From Baffinella frigidus (lineage: Eukaryota; Cryptophyceae; Cryptomonadales; Baffinellaceae): a stretch of DNA of 16,627 nt. A program made the position numbers and the translations under genes. Positions 8,301 through 13,545 of the stretch are shown here, one piece after another (within the stretch, counting starts at the first letter, position 1; each line of letters starts with the position of its first letter). Below the pieces are notes generated by a model. It was not told the DNA's origin and did not search any database. It was given only the letters and a program-made list of their open reading frames with translations. The stretch spans positions 274,805 to 291,431 of the forward strand of contig MU646782.1 in NCBI GenBank assembly GCA_026770585.1, given 5' to 3'.

Positions 8301-9888
8301 GTTAACGTAAGCTTTTTGCATTAAGTAGGACTTGTCGGTTGTCGATTTGCCGAACTGCTGGCTTGTAAATTCCCTTTGTTCCAGGGAACTCGAAACGGTG
8401 TGTGTGGAAACGTTTTACGGCCTTGACAACCTTTTTAAAGTCGCCAAACCGACCCCACCGTAGGGTCCTAGGTCTTATCTCGCAGGGGTTATTCAAAATC
8501 CCTTCGAAGTCCGCTGTGTGGACCTGGAAACTCGAAACGGTGTGTTTGGAAACGTTTTACGGCCTTGACCACCTTTTTAAAGTCGTCAAGACAAGCAATT
8601 CGTTAAGTCGGAAGCGGCCAAATCCTTCCGGAATAGCTCTACCCATCTGCCGAATTGCTGACTTCTAAAGGATATATATGGGTTACAAGAACCCAGAACT
8701 TAAGAACCCGCTCCCGATTTGGGGCCTACGTGTTCTTAATTTAGTAACAGATGATTGACTGAATCTCCGTTGGGGGTTGACTAGGCGTTTACTCAACCCC
8801 CTGGTACTATTTCAGAACACAGACACAGACTGAGGCTGGACCAAGGATGTTCGCACAGCCCTGATATCCCTGCTAGCGCTAGGCGCTTTTCTGAAAAGAT
8901 TGTTTTGGGCATAGCTTCACAGGGGTACCTCGCTCATAAGAAACGCCCACCCCCCTAGGACCCTGCAGTAGGCCCATGCCTAGGGCCCTATGGTGGGGGG
9001 GGTTGCTTTCTTATGAGCGAGGTACCCCTGTACCAGGACAGGCGCCTTTCGTTGAGCGGTAGGCGGTCCACTCGAGGCTAGCAGTGTGACTATTTTAAAA
9101 GTTTTAACTTTACAAGTCCTTTACACGTGGACCGGTGTGTAGTAATTTTCACACAAATAGGGTCGTTTGGTCACGTATCTCGGGTTATAACCCGAGATAC
9201 GTGACTAAGCCTGCCCGTGACTGGTACTAAATGTAACAACCCCACATTTAAAATGGTCCCGCTTCCAGCCTCGAGTGGGTGTTCTGAAGCGCGTTCCACG
9301 CCGTGTGCCGCATTCACGGGCCGCACACCCACCGTGTTTCGCGGACGTTGATGAATTCAGGCCCGCCAACCACCGTCGTCAACCGTATGTTCGAGAAAGC
9401 CCTGTACGTGTAGGCGGTGTTCTGAAACGCGTGTGTGTCACGCTGTGGCAGGTCCCTACAGTAGGGCTATGCCTAGGGCCCTATGGTGGTCCCTAGGGGG
9501 GGGGGCAGTTTCTTATGAGCGAGGTACCCCTGTAGGCGGTGTTCTGACACGCGTTGCACGCCACGGCAGGTCGTCTCTGGTGGCGGTGATCGCGTCCTTC
9601 CTCGTCTTCGAGGCGTGCGTCGGCATGTACTTCCCCTCCATCGGGACCCTCCGCTCCAAGTACGTGCCCGAGAGCCACCGGAGCGTGATCGTCAACATCT
9701 TCGGCGTCCCGCTCAACCTCATCGTCGTCTCCGTCTTCCTCTCGATCAAGAGCCTCGGGGTCTCGGGGGCGCTCGCGTGCTCGACCGCCTGCCTCGCCGT
9801 CGCCGCCGCCGCGGCCGTGGCCCTCGTCGCCACCATCGCCGCTGACGAGGGGGGCGCGTCCGGCGGGAGCCTCGGCCAGGCGGCATGA
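3349..9888 (+). CDS. MFSD5: MFS transporter, MFSD5/MOT2 molybdate-anion type (multi-exon, broken or incomplete model)
   Basis: Major-facilitator membrane transporter of the family containing animal MFSD5 and Chlamydomonas MOT2, associated with molybdate uptake. Recognisable exons are 3349-4401, 5037-5174, 5590-about 5664 and 9570-9888, with introns of GT-AG type. The order of conserved blocks matches the family: DWLQGPY, a motif A-like loop GKLVDNRGRKAG, LMLGRLAGGIGTSLLFSAPE, then ADKKILLVGTVQSLFE, FMASCLLGS and GMYFPS. The first three exons join in phase 0, but the last exon starts inside a codon. About 35-40 family residues, roughly one membrane span, lie between the FMASCLLGS and GMYFPS exons and have no visible source. 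Either one exon is too diverged to see or it was lost, making this a pseudogene. Introns contain extra copies of exon pieces. A signal peptide with Phe-Ala-Ala-Pro suggests plastid targeting. Confidence 0.75.
4411..4507 (-). mobile_element. Family B fragment in transporter intron 1
   Basis: Matches the interior of the family B element in reverse: TTTCCGTTACCTTATCCGTA, then CCCTACGGGTTGCC and ATCGCTTAGGGGTTGTTCAA. The outer CCACACAGCGG ends are missing on both sides. Confidence 0.7.
4612..4740. repeat. Nested inverted repeat (hairpin element) in intron 1
   Basis: Outer arms 4612-4637 and 4715-4740 are complementary over 26 bp with three mismatches. Inner arms 4662-4677 and 4685-4700 (CCCCTGCAGACTAAAC and its complement) are a perfect 16-bp stem with a 7-base loop. 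It could be a snapback MITE or a structured intron RNA. Confidence 0.8.
4784..4855. mobile_element. Short GTCAACTTA inverted-repeat element
   Basis: GTGTGTGTCAACTTA at 4784-4798 is exactly mirrored by TAAGTTGACACACAC at 4841-4855, and an extra inner copy TAAGTTGACACAC is at 4821-4833. The neighbouring element at 4926-5007 shares the GTCAACTTA core in its ends. Confidence 0.7.
4877..4922 (+). pseudogene. Decoy partial copy of transporter exon 2
   Basis: After TTCCAG this reads as VMHADKKILQLGTVHQ, against VMLADKKILLVGTVQSLF in the real exon at 5037. The DNA similarity begins upstream at the shared CAGGTGATG and stops near 4922, where an unrelated inverted-repeat element begins with no donor site. 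It has an acceptor but no usable exit, so it is probably a leftover of a partial duplication. Confidence 0.8.
4926..5007. mobile_element. Short MITE-like element between the exon 2 copies
   Basis: The left end ATAAAATCTGTCAACTTA and right end AAGTTGACGAATTTTGT are imperfect mirrors. The interior holds the small palindrome CGCTAGGATCCCTAGCG. The element separates the decoy exon 2 from the intact copy. Confidence 0.65.
5037..5174 (+). CDS. MFSD5: Transporter exon 2
   Basis: 46 codons in phase 0, after acceptor TTGCAG and before donor AAG|GTGCGT. It reads VMLADKKILLVGTVQSLFE and continues with a hydrophobic span to PSLIAVVAGG, ending VPFGK. This corresponds to the start of the C-terminal half of MFSD5-type proteins. 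Acceptor and donor both lie at AG|GTG. Confidence 0.85.
5219..5310. repeat. (CT)n tract in transporter intron 2
   Basis: Long CT-rich tract with CGCT and CCCT interruptions, followed directly by a reverse family F segment. In the pre-mRNA it is a pyrimidine tract. Confidence 0.9.
5306..5375 (-). repeat. Family F repeat, reverse copy
   Basis: The complement reads GAGCTGAGGGTGGGTGGATG and then GCAGGTGGGGAAGACGTGTG. It matches the plus-strand copies at 7318-7355, 7480-7562 and 7765-7990. Confidence 0.75.
5443..5589 (+). other. Triplicated 3' splice-site motif and branch-site candidate
   Basis: CCCGCAGGTGTTC occurs three times, near 5446, 5470 and 5584. Only the last is followed by the coding sequence. 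A (CT)n tract (5483-5563) and TCTAAC at 5561-5566, a good branch-point match about 25 bases before the last AG, support 5588-5589 as the acceptor used. The earlier two look like remnants of repeated duplication of the junction. Confidence 0.55.
5590..5664 (+). CDS. MFSD5: Transporter exon 3, copy A
   Basis: 25 codons in phase 0 after CCCGCAG, reading VFSCFMASCLLGSTLFGALA then RRGFA, a membrane span seen in MFSD5-type transporters. A possible donor is GCG|GTCCGA at 5665. The 82-bp block 5588-5669 is repeated without any change at 5992-6073, so which copy is spliced cannot be decided from sequence alone. Confidence 0.7.
5674..5956 (+). repeat. Telomere-like heptamers in homogenised blocks
   Basis: CCCTAAA decays into CCCTACA blocks punctuated by CCTTGGA at 5751, 5807, 5842 and 5884. 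The spacings 56, 35 and 42 are all multiples of seven, so the heptamer register is kept. About eight perfect CCCTAGA units follow to 5954. It lies between the two identical copies of exon 3. Confidence 0.88.
5957..6073 (+). pseudogene. Transporter exon 3, copy B, fused to the end of exon 2
   Basis: The block 5992-6073 is identical to 5588-5669. It is preceded, without an intron, by GGGGGCGCTGTCCCCTTCGG, which matches the last part of exon 2, then a 6-base insert TCTTGG and GGAAG. The joined frame is open: GGAVPFGSWGKVFSCFMAS. This is either a partly reverse-transcribed copy, an ancestral uninterrupted exon, or an alternative exon. It could replace copy A in the real mRNA. Confidence 0.7.
6074..6316 (+). 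repeat. Degenerate telomere-like repeats with inverted segment
   Basis: CCCAAAA and CCCGAAA heptamers run to about 6230, then switch strand to GTTTCAAG, GTTTAGGG and GGTTCAGG. The switch gives a foldback around AAACCCGTTTCAAGTTT. A segment GCTGCCTGCCGCCCG near 6140 recurs near 6478 and 6757. Confidence 0.75.
6333..6372 (+). pseudogene. Transporter exon 3, copy C (fragment)
   Basis: Forty bases starting GCCTCTTCGGCGCCCTCACC match the 3' half of exon 3 with about three changes. The following CCCTGCACCCTGAACCC matches the DNA just after copy A, so copy C duplicated together with that flank. There is no acceptor or upstream part. Confidence 0.75.
6373..7118 (+). repeat. Long telomere-like degenerate array
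   Basis: About 745 bp of CCCTAAA-related units (CCCAAAA, CCCGGAA, CCCTGAA), including runs of perfect CCCTAAA near 6790-6840 and 7010-7115. Non-telomeric islands are the GCTGCCTGCCGCCCG segments and 6950-7005. Frames here give only TLNPKP- or FGFRV-type repeats and are not genes. Confidence 0.88.
7147..7307. mobile_element. Short inverted-repeat element
   Basis: AGAGGGGCCTATTTA at 7147-7161 is mirrored by TAAATAAGCCCCTCT at 7293-7307 with one mismatch. About 160 bp, non-coding. The interior contains GTGTAGCAACTTTCAT, similar to the GTGTAGTAATTTTCAT found near 7860 and 9137. Confidence 0.6.
7318..7562 (+). repeat. Family F repeats, two copies
   Basis: The first copy, near 7318-7355, has GAGCTGAGGGTGGGTGGATG preceded by CTTTCTCGAGTG. 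The second, 7480-7562, continues through GGTGGAGAAGACGTGTGCGG to GCCGCTACTGTGGCG. They read in the same direction as the transporter gene. Confidence 0.7.
7567..7738. mobile_element. Family B MITE-like element, copy 2 (complete)
   Basis: 172 bp with ends CCACACAGCGGACTTCGAAG and CTTCGTAGCCCGCTGTGTGG. The interior shares AACCCCTAAGCGAT and ACCCTACGTTA with the copy at 2723. An interior ATGACCAAGGACC segment differs. Confidence 0.85.
7775..7914. mobile_element. 140-bp snapback element with AGCT target duplication
   Basis: Arms 7771-7806 and 7883-7918 are perfectly complementary over 36 bp; the element ends read TTATCCGG and CCGGATAA. It is flanked on both sides by AGCT (7771-7774 and 7915-7918). 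It splits a family F repeat exactly at GGAGCTG, a sequence uninterrupted in the other copies, so insertion with a 4-bp duplication is well supported. The inner loop also has ATTACTACACAC and GTGTAGTAAT as a second stem. Confidence 0.85.
7915..7990 (+). repeat. Family F repeat, right part of the interrupted copy
   Basis: Continues GAAGGTGGGTGGATGGGCAG and then GAAGACGTGCGCAGGAATGC after the snapback element. The left part is CGAGGAGGAGCT, ending at 7774. Confidence 0.7.
8157..8320. mobile_element. 164-bp inverted-repeat element
   Basis: TGCAAAAAGCTTACGTTGAC at 8157 is mirrored by GTTAACGTAAGCTTTTTGCA ending at 8320; the arms are 23 bp with one mismatch. AT-richer than its surroundings, no ORF, and no convincing target duplication. 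Confidence 0.8.
8385..8585. repeat. 59-bp direct repeat flanking a family B half element
   Basis: 8385-8443 and 8527-8585 match with about three differences (core GAAACGTTTTACGGCCTTGA). Between them lies half of a family B element (about 8457-8521), ending CTTCGAAGTCCGCTGTGTGG. The related pair GCCGAACTGCTGGCTT near 8350 and GCCGAATTGCTGACTT near 8649 extends the duplication. Confidence 0.75.
8600..8918. other. Intron stretch with no recognised content
   Basis: I see no gene, repeat family or structure I can name here, apart from GCTAGCGCTAGGCGC near 8872. A short hydrophobic frame near 8855-8900 (VRTALISLLALGAF) was considered for the missing transporter exon and not accepted. Confidence 0.4.
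8919..9032. mobile_element. Family A MITE-like element, copy 3
   Basis: Complete, about 114 bp, with CACAGGGGTACCTCGCTCAT at the left and its complement plus TGTA at the right. The interior CCTAGGGCCCTATGGTGG is as in copy 1. Confidence 0.85.
9170..9205. repeat. Perfect 36-bp palindrome
   Basis: The 18-base arm GTCACGTATCTCGGGTTA meets its exact complement with no loop. It lies in the last transporter intron. It could be an element footprint, a cruciform-forming site or a protein-binding site. Confidence 0.9.
9275..9572 (+). other. Three direct copies of the final-intron acceptor region
   Basis: A segment of about 40 bp, GTGTTCTGA-CGCGTT-CACGCC-GGCAGGTC, occurs near 9275-9308 (partial), 9410-9453 and 9532-9572. 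The last copy is followed by the real exon. The middle copy is followed by a clipped family A element and is a decoy acceptor. Both full copies begin just after a CCCTGTA element end. Confidence 0.65.
9453..9534. mobile_element. Family A element, copy 4 (left end missing)
   Basis: Starts inside the element at CCCTACAGTAGGGC and runs to a complete right end GAGCGAGGTACCCCTGTA. It sits between two copies of the splice acceptor region. Confidence 0.8.
9570..9888 (+). CDS. MFSD5: Transporter last exon
   Basis: After acceptor GGCAG at 9565-9569, one base completes a codon and 105 residues follow to TGA at 9886-9888. It begins SSLVAVIASFLVFEACVGMY then FPSIGTLRSKYVPES, matching the conserved GLYFPS region of MFSD5-type proteins. 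Three more hydrophobic spans end in a short Gly/Ser tail, GGASGGSLGQAA. The start phase is incompatible with direct joining to exon 3 at 5664, implying a missing exon. Confidence 0.85.
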
Positions 9889-10061
9889 GTTTGGATACCC
9901 GTACTTTATTCCACACGTGAGGGGATCCTCGTGAGAGAGGTTTTCCCCGAAATAGGCTCATGTCTAATGTCTACATAAATGACTTCTTCTCCCGCCCGAG
10001 GTGGGCCCGTCCAGGACTCCGTCTTCACAATGAGGGCCAGCCTCGCCGTCCCAGCCAGCTA
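9889..10061 (+). other. Transporter 3' flank
   Basis: Probable 3' untranslated and intergenic sequence. No canonical AATAAA polyadenylation signal is visible, and no other feature is recognised before the first family A fragment. Confidence 0.4.
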
Positions 10062-10082
10062 CAGGGGTACCTCGCTTATAAA
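10061..10082 (+). mobile_element. Family A left-end fragment
   Basis: CTACAGGGGTACCTCGCTTA then unrelated AAAGTGCGTG. Only the terminal repeat survives. Confidence 0.7.
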
Positions 10083-10168
10083 GTGCGTGTAATCTGAACA
10101 CGCTCGCCGTTTCGTTCTTGATATGTCAGACCAACAGGCGCCGTTTCGTCCTCAATAATTAGGAACAA

Positions 10169-10293
10169 TACATGGGTACCTCGCCCATAAGACAATGCCC
10201 ACCCCCTAGGACCATCATAGGATTCTACGCATAGCCCTACTATAGGGTCCTAGCTAGGGGGGGGCGTTTTCTTATGAGCGAGGTACCCCTGTA
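10169..10293. mobile_element. Family A MITE-like element, copy 5
   Basis: 125 bp, left end TACATGGGTACCTCGCCCAT with three changes, right end standard. The interior CCTAGGACCATCATAGG differs from copy 1 but keeps the CCTAGG palindromes. Confidence 0.83.
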
Positions 10294-10315
10294 GTAACAA
10301 CGCTCGATCCGCTTC

Positions 10316-10624
10316 TTAATGCTCGGCCTCACTGCCTTCGCTGCTCTCGCTGCCTACTGTACCCCCTCTCCCTCGCGCCCCCCCACTCGCAGATCCAAAT
10401 TCAGCGTCCGTGGCCACCTCGCCCTCAGATTCTGAATCAGAGTTGATCTTGCCTCCGGGTTTGAGGACGTCGTCCACCAGAACTTTTGCTCTAATATTTT
10501 CGGGGGGAAACGGTCGCCTTTTTGTTCTGATTTGTCCATACTGACGGGAAAAACGCTCTCGTACATTGTAGCCGTGCTGAAGACTTAGGAACCGCCACCC
10601 CTTCAAATGCTCCGTTCTTATCAA
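10316..10624 (-). CDS. ORF with basic N-terminal part and acidic tail, unknown
   Basis: An open frame of about 102 codons between family A elements. It begins at TTG, not ATG, so if real it is an exon or a truncated gene. The predicted product has a basic segment RTKRRPFPPENIRAK, then KVLVDDVLKPGGK and an acidic Ser-rich tail INSDSESEGEVATDAE ending SESSEGSEAEH. Composition looks protein-like, but I recognise no domain, and codon third positions are less G/C-rich than in the two clear genes. It could be the C-terminal piece of a captured gene. Confidence 0.3.
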   Translation of the reverse strand: MIRTEHLKGWRFLSLQHGYNVRERFSRQYGQIRTKRRPFPPENIRAKVLVDDVLKPGGKINSDSESEGEVATDAEFGSASGGARGRGGTVGSESSEGSEAEH

Positions 10625-11215
10625 AACCGTTTCTTATGGACGAGGTACCCCTGTGCAGGAGTACCTCGCTCTTCAGAACCCCCCCCCCCTCTCTAAGGAC
10701 CTCCACAAGGCCCTGTGCATAGGCCTACAGGGGTACCTCGCTCATGAGAAAGCGCACCCTCCATAGGACCATCATAGGGCCCTGGGCATAGGCCTACTGT
10801 ACATGTAGGGTCCTTCATGTAGGAGGAGGCGCTTTCTTATGAGCGAGATACAGGGGTACCTCGCTCATAAGAAACACCCACCCCCTAGGACCACCATAGG
10901 GCCCTAGGCATAGGCCTACATAGGGTCCTAGGGAGGGTGGGGTTTCTTTCTTTTGCGCGAGGTACCCCTGTACAGGGGTGCCGCCTTCATAAGGAAGAGA
11001 CGTCCCCTCTAGGGCCACTTTGGGGCCCTAGATAGGCCTCCTGTAAGGTCCTGGCAGGAGGCGCTTTCTTATGAGTGAGGCCCCTGTACCAGGGTACAGG
11101 GGTACCTCGCTCATAAGAAACCGCCCCCTCCTAGGACCCTACAGTAGGACCATGCCTAGGGCCCTATGGCGGTCCTAGGGGGGGTGCGGTTTCTTATGAG
11201 CGAGGTATCCCTGTA
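10625..11215. mobile_element. Head-to-tail array of family A elements
   Basis: Units are: a right end 10625-10654; a left half 10655-10725; full copies 10726-10850, 10849-10972 and 10971-11088; and 11095-11215. Adjacent full copies share the terminal TA, so CCCTGTA of one runs directly into TACAGGGG of the next. Interiors differ (CATCATAGGGCC, CACCATAGGGCC, CACTTTGGGGCC, TACAGTAGGACC), so they are not recent tandem duplicates of one unit. The array fills the gap between the convergent transporter and cyclin genes. Confidence 0.85.
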
Positions 11216-11325
11216 ACTCACAGGGAAGCTCTGTCTGTCCCATAAAGGCAGTGCGTGCGACACGGCACTTGGCATATTACAAACCTACAGTGTATTACAT
11301 ACGGAGGCACCTTTCCCACACCCCA
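11216..11325 (-). other. Cyclin gene 3' flank
   Basis: Probable 3' untranslated and downstream sequence of the cyclin gene, containing TGTATTACATACGG and CATATTACAAACC. No clear polyadenylation signal or other feature is seen. Confidence 0.4.
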
Positions 11326-11352
11326 CCCCCCACGGCCCAACGCCGTGGGGGG
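11326..11352 (-). other. Hairpin immediately after the cyclin stop codon
   Basis: CCCCCCACGGC (11326-11336) and GCCGTGGGGGG (11342-11352) form a perfect 11-bp stem with a five-base loop. It ends one base from the TAG stop on the minus strand. It may be a 3' UTR structure affecting mRNA stability or end formation; that role is inference. Confidence 0.7.
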
Positions 11353-11353
11353 G

Positions 11354-13314
11354 CTAATGGCAGCACCAGCCCGGCGCCTGAGACATGACAACCTCTACCT
11401 CCGCCTGGGTTGTCCCGTGGCGCGCGGCACACTCGGGGCTCTCGCACCACCAGCACTTCCCGGCGCTCGCCATGGCGCACTCGCAGTGCACCACGACGGG
11501 CGCGCGCGGCACCACGGACGCTGGCCGGGTGGGCACGAGGTCGCCCGAATAGCGCTCGTAGATGGCGTGCAGCCGGGCGGGGCCCTCCTCGCGCGCGGCG
11601 GAGGCGTTCTCGAAGTCCAGGGCGTGGAGGGTCTGCATGCGGCAGACGAGCGCGCGGACCTTGCGCTCGGGGACGCGGCAGAGGTAGCACACGGGCTTCA
11701 GCGGGATGACGCTGGTGCGGAGCGTGAAGAACGCGGAGACGACCGCGGCGGCGCCCACGAGGGCCGCGTCGACCCCGACTGACTCGCTCTGCACGAGGAA
11801 GAGGTCTGCGTGGTACGACGCGAGCGCGAAGGCCTGCTCGTAGTCGAGGTCGTTGGCGCCCACGAGGGACTTGAAGCACGCCCCGATGAACGACACCGGC
11901 GCGATGGCTCGGACGTTGAAGCCGAGGAGTTGGAGCACCTCGATTTCCATCTGCGGGAAACACCGTGTCAACGTCAGAAACTCAACCACCGTGTCAACGT
12001 CAGAAACTCAACCTCCGTTTCAACGTCAGGATCTTGAAAGCAGGGCGGCGACAGGCGTGTCTGCTCGAAATCCCGGCCAGCACACGCGGCAAGCACACAC
12101 GCACGCGAGGCGTTGAGGGTCGGGTTTAGGGTTTAGGGGTTTGGGGTTCAGGGCCGCACCTCGACAAGCGCCTCCTTGGTGTAGGTGAAATCGCATACCC
12201 AGGCCTGGTTGAGGGTTGAGGGTTGAGGGTTTAGAGTTTAGGGTTTAGGGGTTGGGTTTTGGGTTTTGGGTTTTGGGGTTTGGGGTTTAGGGTGTAGGGT
12301 GTAAGGTGTAGGGTGTAGGGTGTAGGGTTTATAAACCATGTCTGGGAGGCTGGGGATAGAGTAGGTCTCGTTGAACTTGGCGGAAATGAAGAGGCACGCC
12401 GCGCCCATCGCCTGGATGCGGCGCGGCGGGAGGTCGCGATGCACCGCCCACACGCGGTCCACGAGCGACACCGTGTTGTGCAACGTCTCTTGGCACATGG
12501 TGAAGTGTGTTTGAACGTCCACCAGCCAGTCGATCAAGATCTTGCGCTGCCGCCCCTGCTCGCACACACCCCACGTCAAAACGCTGCAAGGTTGGTGCCG
12601 TGCGCCCAACAAGCCATTTGGAGAGCTGCTTGACTGCGGGCGTCGCTGGCAAGGCTGCATGGCAGCAGGGCCAGGCCAGGCAAACGCAGGAGAGCGGGCA
12701 GGAGGTTGCACCTTGTCTGCGTTCATGGCGCTGCCGACCTTTGCCGCGTCCTTGCCGTGCGCAAATCGTTGAAGTTGCTCGATCCTGTACAGTTCTATGA
12801 AGTTGCGCGACATGGGAACATGTGTCGGAAGCTTGGGGCGGAGCTCCTTGCTGTGGTCGATGAGCTTCCGCCAGAAGCGGCACGTACTGTTAGCTCGCTG
12901 GAGGTCGATCATGTCCAGGCGGTCGAAGACCTTGACCAGGGCGTCCTCGATGAGCGTGAGCGTGGTGCCGTGGAGGCGGAACACCTCAGCGCGGTCCCCA
13001 CCAGGGCAGCTCGCCACCCCGTTTGCTTCAGCGAGAGATTCGAACCCGAGGTTGAGTTTCTTGGGAAAGATGCCCGCGAGGCTGTCCCGGACCGGGCTGC
13101 CCGTCACCGAGGGCTCCAGGTAGCCATAGGGTGTCCGCATGTCGCGACCGCCCCCGCGCCGGACAGTCTCCTTCCCACTCTCGGAAGTAGGCGTGGATTC
13201 ATCGGCGCGGCGAGGGCGCTTCCTCTCCTGAGGCCCCTCGTCGGGCATCGCAGTCCGCTCCAGGGCGCTGCTGGATCTCACTGACGCCGTCCGGCCGATA
13301 GGCTCGGCGTGCAT
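11354..13314 (-). CDS. F-box/cyclin protein (cyclin F-like domain order), four exons
   Basis: A cyclin binds and directs a CDK, and an F-box recruits SKP1/cullin ubiquitin ligase. Exons on the minus strand are 13314-12712, 12555-12337, 12204-12160 and 11950-11354, all joined in phase 0, giving 487 residues from ATG 13312-13314 to TAG 11354-11356. A basic RKRPRR (31-36) suggests nuclear import. Residues about 118-152 (LIEDALVKVFDRLDMIDLQR then CRFWRKLI) fit an F-box. The cyclin box begins GRQRKILIDWLVDV (202-215) and includes CLFISAKFNE and DFTYTKEALVEMEIEVL, keeping the Lys and Glu typical of CDK contact. The cyclin C-terminal fold follows to about 400. The tail has Cys-x-Cys-x7-Cys-x2-Cys-x4-Cys-x3-His, perhaps zinc-binding. 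G/C-ending codons dominate. The kind of cyclin (mitotic or other) is not certain. Confidence 0.85.
11951..12159 (-). other. Cyclin intron 3
   Basis: Donor GAG|GTGCGG at 12159-12158 and acceptor CCCGCAG ending at 11951. Removing it joins EALVE to MEIEVLQLLGF, the expected cyclin sequence. It contains the 26-bp tandem repeat at 11962-12030 and telomere-like GGGTTT near the donor. Confidence 0.8.
11962..12030 (+). repeat. 26-bp tandem repeat, about 2.7 copies
   Basis: The unit ACCGTGTCAACGTCAGAAAC plus TCAACC repeats at 11962-11987 and 11988-12013, with a third partial, altered copy to 12030. It lies just inside the 3' splice site of cyclin intron 3. Confidence 0.88.
12121..12336 (-). repeat. 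Telomere-like repeats in cyclin introns 2 and 3
   Basis: GGGTTTAG, GGGTTGAG and GGGTGTA units on the plus strand, that is CCCTAAA-type in the gene's sense. They interrupt only at the 45-bp exon 3 (12160-12204). Intron 2 (12336-12205) is almost wholly made of them, and its donor ATG|GTTTATAAACC runs straight into them. Confidence 0.85.
12160..12204 (-). CDS. Cyclin exon 3 (45-bp micro-exon)
   Basis: Fifteen codons reading AWVCDFTYTKEALVE, bounded by acceptor CAACCAG and donor GAG|GTGCGG. It restores the conserved cyclin stretch between PSLPDM and MEIEVL, which the flanking exons lack. It is an island between telomere-like intron sequences and too short for ordinary ORF detection. Confidence 0.85.
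12556..12711 (-). other. Cyclin intron 1, in-frame and stop-free
   Basis: Donor AAG|GTGCAACC and acceptor GAGCAG enclose 156 bases, exactly 52 codons with no stop, so retention would still give a full-length protein. The encoded stretch (VQPPARSPAFAWPGPAAMQP and so on) is low-complexity, and removal joins MNADK to GRQRKILIDWLVDV, the normal cyclin spacing. I treat it as an intron, but splicing is not proven. Confidence 0.65.
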
Positions 13315-13545
13315 GCTCGCGGCAGGGGGGGGCGAAGAGAGGGGCGGCGGCGATCGGATTCAGATGACCAGCACCTTTTCGTGTGTCTTTTGAAGTGTTT
13401 CAGGCGCGGGAAGGGCTTCGGAAACCAAACACTGGCAACTTTGGAGAGGTTCGGCAACTTTTGGAGATATCAGGTTTAGTCAACCTGTAAACTTAGATCG
13501 TAAAGTCACTCATAGTAAAGTCACTCCCTCTCTTGTCGAAGAGCT
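13315..13545 (-). promoter_or_regulatory. Cyclin gene upstream region with E2F-like site
   Basis: GCGGGAA at 13406-13412 reads TTCCCGC in the gene's sense, the E2F core expected on cell-cycle genes. TAAAGTCACTC is duplicated at 13501-13511 and 13516-13526 with 15-bp spacing. GGCAACTTTGGAGA is near-duplicated at 13434 and 13452. No TATA box is evident. The motifs are seen; their function is inferred. Confidence 0.35.

Noticed and set aside
8855-8910. Hydrophobic frame VRTALISLLALGAF as the missing transporter exon
   Set aside because: It is too short, lacks the gene's codon bias and has no convincing donor; the hydrophobic run comes from a GCTAGCGCTAGGC palindrome.
10625-11215. CRISPR-like repeat array
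   Set aside because: Units are inverted-repeat elements with diverged interiors, in a eukaryotic genome, with no uniform spacers or cas genes.
11255-11782. 175-codon plus-strand open frame
   Set aside because: It is antisense to cyclin exon 4 and explained by that exon's G/C-rich codons.
12706-13284. 192-codon plus-strand open frame opposite the F-box exon
   Set aside because: It is a mirror of cyclin exon 1, which has clear domain matches on the minus strand.
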